Source: Christensenella sp. UBA3798 (GTDB lineage: Bacteria; Bacillota; Clostridia; Christensenellales; CAG-1252). Taken from it: a DNA stretch of 45,637 nt. Below, in pieces: positions 44,501-45,637 of the stretch (the stretch's first letter is position 1; each line of letters opens with the position of its first letter). The translations under genes were made by a program, and so were the position numbers. The stretch spans positions 1-45,637 of the forward strand of contig DFEQ01000006.1 in NCBI GenBank assembly GCA_002368735.1, given 5' to 3'. A model generated the notes under the pieces. It saw only the letters and a program-made list of their open reading frames with translations, was not told the origin of the DNA and did no database searches.

Positions 44501-45637
44501 ATCGCGTCTATGCCGACGTCACGGGGGCGGTATTCGGCGCCAACGATAAGGATAGAAGCGGCGGCTTGATAGGTAATAACGTCAACGCGCTTACCACTTC
44601 GCTCGTCAAGGTGGTGGGCGAGGTCTTCGGCGGCACGGACAGCGCCATCGGCTACACCAAGGCGAAGGATCCCACAAAAGTGCACAACGTGTGGGTGTAT
44701 TCCGATAAGTCAGAGAACGTATCTTCCGCCGCGTGTGTGAACAGCATGACCTTCGACTCCGAATGGGCTATCTCCTGCCCGACGGCGGCAGAGGTCACGG
44801 CGGGTAAGATATCCTTCAGTCGCGATATCACCTCTCTTGACGACTCGATAGCCCTCTTTGCGGGCGTCACGGCAGATGGCAGTTACGACGTGGGCAGCGG
44901 CGCGGCGATGGATAACGTCGTGTATGGTACGGTCGGCGACAACGCCTATATCACCTATGTCACTTACGACGTCGTGGCGGAAAACGCCGTCTCGCGCATG
45001 ATCTCGGACGTTCGCGTGCGTTTGGTGACGAGGTCGGCTATCGGTAGCGGCAGCGAGCTGTATGCCTTTGCTCTTGCCTTGAACAGCGGGGTGTATCACC
45101 TTGCGGACGCCACCTTTACCTTGACCGCGGACATCACCCTCCCCGAGAGGGCGTTCCCCGCGATGCTGATCCCCGCATCCCTCACTTTTGACGGCGGACA
45201 TCACGTCGTCACGGTGGGAGGCGCCACCTTGACGGATGGCTTTGTAGCAGAAAACAACGGCATTATCCAAAAGCTGGGTCTCCGCCTCACCAAAGCGGAA
45301 ACGGCGGCATACCTTATAAAACTCAATAACGGCAACGTCAATAACGCGGCTATCTATTTAGAGAAGGGCGCAAGCCTCGCGGGCGAATTATTCACCCTCA
45401 CGAATAACGGCGTTTCCGATAACCTGTGGGTCGTGGCAAGGGAGCAGGTGACGACCACCTATCCCACCATCCGCATCAACGGCGTAGGCACCCTCACGCA
45501 GGGCGGCGACAACGGCTTGACCTTCAGCGCCGACCCCGCCGACGATATCATCTTTATCGGTTACACGAATAAGGGGGTGGGCGGCAGGAGCATCTTCTCA
45601 GCCGATGCGCTCTTTGATACGGCGGGCGGCTACGTTA
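32533..45637 (+). CDS. Giant secreted GLUG-repeat protein, C-terminus outside window (at least 4,368 aa)
   Basis: The frame is open from the ATG to the last base of the window, with no stop. Residues 1-41 form a Sec signal peptide: RRTKWK, a hydrophobic core, and a likely cut after Ala-Thr-Ala (41). There is no lipobox. The rest is built of GLUG-type coils such as 'YVGGIVGKNYGTLS' and 'YAGGVVGKNIGAVS', which are expected to form right-handed beta helices and are common in bacterial adhesins. At least ten blocks recur, each opening with a '(I/L)xSxxDLxxxAxxVN' header, then 'PIGTxxxPFxGTFDGNGHTI'. It lies 75 bases after the giant lipoprotein gene with no terminator between, so the two are probably one transcription unit. 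Cysteine is rare, in contrast to its neighbour. Binding to host glycans, mucus or other cells is possible. How it is held on the cell cannot be seen here. Confidence 0.93.
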   Translation, partial: MTVTQRRTKWKAGLIIALAAIILLTLLAVSLSIATDHSATAEEEKITFGDRVAKGQRYELVSGSVSNLEDYAPGEDGLISTAGQLYYIFFSENATGSYTLTTNFKINYLGWAISGPTLRGNLNGAGYEIWNAAVPANNESVPTNTKDYVGGLAGEISKDKKVENLYYYFTGSITAKKVAAASYLAVGGMVGVNNGKINSCYINVAGDIETEADTAEMTSYVGGVVGYMAAGQIYQCPYVVSSASVNAYTDKETGSSTAKHNIVYAGGIVGKLDGGNVSKCTIKAAGATMAADNTDKWEEENIVGTILDILGNITGYKIELKTAYNDAQHVHPAGVVFGGLGNGGEISYNVVEASGGAISYGTGGASNVGSIAGGFIGEIKGAGTVQSNSVKLKCSLSAFIVQDFSLTDTVASWFAERDLDIYVGGVVGRYNGGSPNISNNYFAVETDDDIIESAYGTKGDLGYECNTGLICGNSDLMGKLGANNWLARNLSESDTGRIAGNKTPSSNTNLHHLVIFGDGEVKVKGTMTDSTMNVEVKPICSPFYAWMTADELLTGSISSESKKKTKTLTQSESNVLFAVFIDTEIESSGELTQLARDINQIKLKVYQNIGSGVNDSDGNLLMSFSGVSTPTLSWLNVTLKKDILVRDGTPVIEDFYGTFNGNGHTISFAAGSSISHEFEKDPDKKDEYSKEDDPNADITDFKEYTTGLFGVIKSGARVTDLKIVFGGAIDESGGITYRALKDASDKVKAKRKHKIEGDSREADANSVFNNSFAMADFSFPAYSTFDEAYFYGLKGDDYDAGRAYNPGYIEVVPYTVDIVVETFYVGILAGKNEGTIQNVEVEATKSAFVTCAADNSVFGTLCGLNVGQINNVKVTLTGKATISGRTSAVAGGMIGVSQAVSGAQFNGLNAYVSGEIKLESLYNFHAVNITMYKHAKLKDGSSEDDGYGVIGWDSTNDSQDKAVDIFEVKELMGTSSYRLYGNDHTVVEQSIGTLVGRYDANQATFNNVAAVSGSKGTFNTTIYQTDSTSSNVGAMVGSLTTSKPTFNNSWAVMSYDEYAKEDASLRRRPIATEDVNVETGINVVYVQKTVAIAEVDISSSTPVSFTLASQEGMVFSGWYDYTSGERSVITEGLVGNRFTPQNQVLSNRIFVAELLNLQFFTAEDLNVLSASTGEGRGYQGVTFTLGTNIAVSGFTPIGTTDRPFLGSLDGNGLTITVESNRAGLDYVGLFGCVGSTGTIKNLTVRVTGALGNASTLYGGAVAAVNYGVIGQDTSTGKVIAEIDGWISANTVGGLVGVNHRIVKNAEVYFRYATEYDYGKIEATTAGSGKVYAGGAIGYNEYENEAVIAKNIIVYYDNTDVNSPIISTKANYAAGGVLGENGNGAAAYSLVSVFNHATIFGGDFTGSNGEQSQYRGLIVGHNASKNNTDSLWALCLSKSKTSDVYYDPALGAPLAVYQGSDENVTTGQAVLMSGEDHGSANILIKYGWGDVTVTINGAESVKGGQITFLASKLPVQDKNGDDIPEVKRVAFYDYVASFEHGTRVPVSEGNTGFTFSPTVGGANGAGLSGKVYYAGFCNTTIASQEDYIAVAENIAGDYRLYVEYNINNNFTIDENSTAAIGMAEKPFVGCINGNAYTVTMSSSSTLHPFVGVLGAEGDARHSSRIKNLFIDVRSGNSSVTTGDVARGILTDVNYGTISGVNIALHGYLKTGGSAGAVAGINYGKIESAVVTVEYAKAFGRNGFGAIVGKNAGGIAGENYGEIGGSMANSIEVTVSREGSYFGVLYASESVGAIAGVNKTGGVVRSAFVSVSGTIAGKYASALVGTNEGRIESAFVNVEAKAAYAGSEAFGAIAGVNRGLVGYEEVNYDSYQKDVLAFIYAAPTEWRTNTNVDLTITVGSESETVTVCTIPAMATAAMGGVIGINEVDGVVNAVIAETHALIALATFDAEEEVVSYVGGIVGKNYGTLSCSTLTTAAGSAIHADIAGGVAALNEGYIDRVIVTLRGAVGKESTIYAGGVVGKNIGAVSNTAVALYEDVYGTYVGLAAGDTTASCATNTWVQICNSSLSKVVGTNVEETGFNVIRVLNETLLSVSLNERMGRFSFTSSISGVKNWYTDISAWTENEGYLKTMTNRSVYVSDGMETNVTYYVCYDDLLITDYTSFNALATKINSHSYYNNVLFRLDGDIVVDAGKVLRPIGTEDHPFNAIFDGALYTITMEKDSSISGQEYTGLFGYTAPNSVIKSFVFIVEEGASIGSVNSNVIGSLVGYNQGVIENVFVNLSINLTYKSDKRSAGEIIGEQASDAPNVRNVWISVLNGKDRVVGNMTTSQFGVNQLGVLGNGMTTAEIYTGEGKLSDLRKRYLAGESPELSVRYKAVKGFSSFDNGWYKDITKEAGFNSANLTGIGSFVGNSDNDDIRMVTDPDAVNCSVTLSFIKLGIKTAADFAEFAENIKNYGDQGAVFRLEADIIVSYPSVIAVGTPDRPFTGTFDGQGHTITVTGKAIKRAYAGVFGYVGTGGTIRNLLIETGENVRFGDNDALYSGVAVALLYGSIKNVVVRVHADTVVYTTQGTPSSGGIVGRAGKLAEDGSVFYDYTIDNCWLILEENATVTEPMGRQEGEAYPAFYELNGVGRKMRMVGSIYLEDDPLETNPFNKGALRVSITADGAILFDTTEVDSAFYGFIDNTTTEEDMIKPISDVATSLYRWTVREGGVYGSTASPKVASNDMLCVIINKYISTVDDFLMISENVRLGRNYRGIEYQLANDLIITAADLENGVYQPIGGEVKVQSGAGFDSYIERNFIGSFSGNKHTITLAADVVIDARYAGLFGRVGEGARIRDLIIKAYCPIGRDSADNTTRTIYAGVLAGYAFGGSYNNIAIVLDTNASLFGSVGTGRAFGYLDVEGDVAKNSWVISYNSKANYELGESELSYNNGGEGIDQGGFNSLMVIAAGVVNVRFNQNDSNFNFTYSVPNTSENSQEVVAPYWYDRYRNSESNKDDYFHSRTDKTGDWDDTFNAMVNDTEVYGYYPDGNEKRRLYNVSFLNSRIESADDLMKYAANVNAGYDFYMLTFTLENDIAIDNGFKAIGTALNGMNGTFDGNKHTITLPKDISVEGEYAGIFGYVAADGAIVDLRIVVEGTLGKSDYTQDDIDALKVKNTRYAGAIAYNNGALSNVIVISKGARLNALTTASVQGVKGLAIGYDATNLLENVWALVDASSYVDAIGVCAVGDTRVNVMTVIGIGVIDANFASDSYKVKFTNELLHYDSEDAGVHIPVMGWYKSFEKNQQISKAMLSSGDEEKSGDLSNGEEGYLLAPIDYTGVHYEVAVIKTTLTQVADLMAIAEDVNVGGYTFENITFNLGATITLSSESYFMPIGNAEHRFKGTFSGKAEDSYHTIRISDTCVSEFVSQGIFGVSAGTVTDLGVEVYGTVGRASGSVDNIYGAVVNVNYGTVKRSYVDVKAGGIVTGYTVGGIVGANHGTVSDCLAFVREGGTVRATTKLRNVVNAGAMVGINYGTVEGATDFTYWGKDGRDLLPKDDGRIAKAGNGAEANVFIYGTVSARSAAEVSAPTNAGGAVGYHSEGYMNYLIVYLADQGEVTSEATGAGSTRAGGFVGYAKAAMNHSVTFLFGSVVAEEYLGGTAGYLDGVIAMNVWQVTLNREVEGAGEGAKTVNYLNIKGNGKVMAGIDLFTKRIIFTNVTDDEGTDLDYWYTAASVQVDDKTGNVGENGNTFLPLNTIQNKHVMVIFVNTRIYSVADLNDMASSVSGGLSGSAIVFTLMNDVTVEAGELTALIGTEEYPFNNVFDGGGYTITLKGGSLVGTDYTALFGYSGATAVIRDLTVEAEAGDYGSVSSQKTAILTAVNEGTVSGVNVTLKQGAALLGQTVGAVTATNFGVVKDIVLTVEGSVTASAENTAIAGGLVGANDGTIERVSASVGATSMVKAMGAATSYAGVIVGENYKTISVVDVLFRGELLASGSMVSYSGTLAGINLGNVYRVYADVTGAVFGANDKDRSGGLIGNNVNALTTSLVKVVGEVFGGTDSAIGYTKAKDPTKVHNVWVYSDKSENVSSAACVNSMTFDSEWAISCPTAAEVTAGKISFSRDITSLDDSIALFAGVTADGSYDVGSGAAMDNVVYGTVGDNAYITYVTYDVVAENAVSRMISDVRVRLVTRSAIGSGSELYAFALALNSGVYHLADATFTLTADITLPERAFPAMLIPASLTFDGGHHVVTVGGATLTDGFVAENNGIIQKLGLRLTKAETAAYLIKLNNGNVNNAAIYLEKGASLAGELFTLTNNGVSDNLWVVAREQVTTTYPTIRINGVGTLTQGGDNGLTFSADPADDIIFIGYTNKGVGGRSIFSADALFDTAGGYV
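32761..45636 (+). repeat. Repeated header-GLUG-Trp blocks of the second giant protein
   Basis: Block headers lie near 32761 and 34288 (both divergent), then 36001, 37267, 38992, 39835, 40726, 41656, 42508, 43765 and 45034. Each gives 'F.L..DI', then an Ile-Gly-Thr...Pro-Phe...Phe-Asp-Gly...His-Thr-Ile string, then GLUG coils. Most blocks also hold Asn-x-Trp (for example NSWAV, NVWIS, NCWLI, NVWAL, NVWVY). Many end in a Trp-Tyr segment (near 35880, 38866, 39685, 41475, 42350 and 43645) that looks like a decayed InlB B-repeat. Block length varies from about 0.85 to 1.75 kb through gain or loss of GLUG coils. Confidence 0.75.

Overview
The window is a single-strand block (all genes on +) from what looks like a Gram-positive, Firmicutes/Clostridia-type bacterium of moderately high GC. 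That reading rests on Shine-Dalgarno sites of the GGAGG/GAGGT type, textbook -35/-10 promoters, T-tailed intrinsic terminators, signal peptides of lipoprotein and Sec type, and repeat families (GLUG, Big_4-like Ig, InlB B-repeat-like) typical of surface proteins in gut Clostridia. The taxonomic placement is inference. No tRNA, rRNA, CRISPR array, transposase or integrase was seen.

Layout: 1-298 is non-coding: a terminator at 38-72, then a run of five small hairpins separated by a repeated 9-base spacer (75-195), then a strong extended -10 promoter (263-291) whose predicted start point falls on the ATG of a small lipoprotein gene (299-1141), so that mRNA should be leaderless. A terminator (1154-1193) closes that unit. 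A second strong promoter (1249-1277) with an AT-rich upstream stretch drives a giant gene, 1339-32457, encoding a 10,372-residue lipoprotein of roughly 1.1 MDa. After a 75-base gap holding a short hairpin and no terminator comes a second giant gene, 32533 to beyond the window end (at least 4,368 residues).

The giant lipoprotein reads, from N to C terminus: lipoprotein signal and Gly/Ser/Pro linker; about 19-20 tandem beta-rich modules of very roughly 390 residues joined by acidic Ala-rich linkers ('SAAEE'-like); about 20 Ig-like (Big_4-like) repeats; an MBG-like segment; and a final InlB B-repeat-like domain. At six of the module junctions, and once inside an Ig-like domain, it carries Cys-rich arrays built from about 23 copies of a roughly 30-residue unit I do not recognise (about 184 cysteines by hand count). 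The second giant protein has a Sec signal peptide and at least ten repeated blocks, each with a fixed header, GLUG-type beta-helix coils, an Asn-x-Trp motif and often a Trp-Tyr segment.

Working model (inference): a membrane-anchored, wall-spanning giant lipoprotein, co-expressed with a giant secreted beta-helix protein, forms a surface structure. The tandem beta modules may be hydrophobic-groove (LolA/LppX-like) domains, and the Cys-rich arrays may be disulfide-locked or metal-binding spacers. Those functional ideas are unproven.
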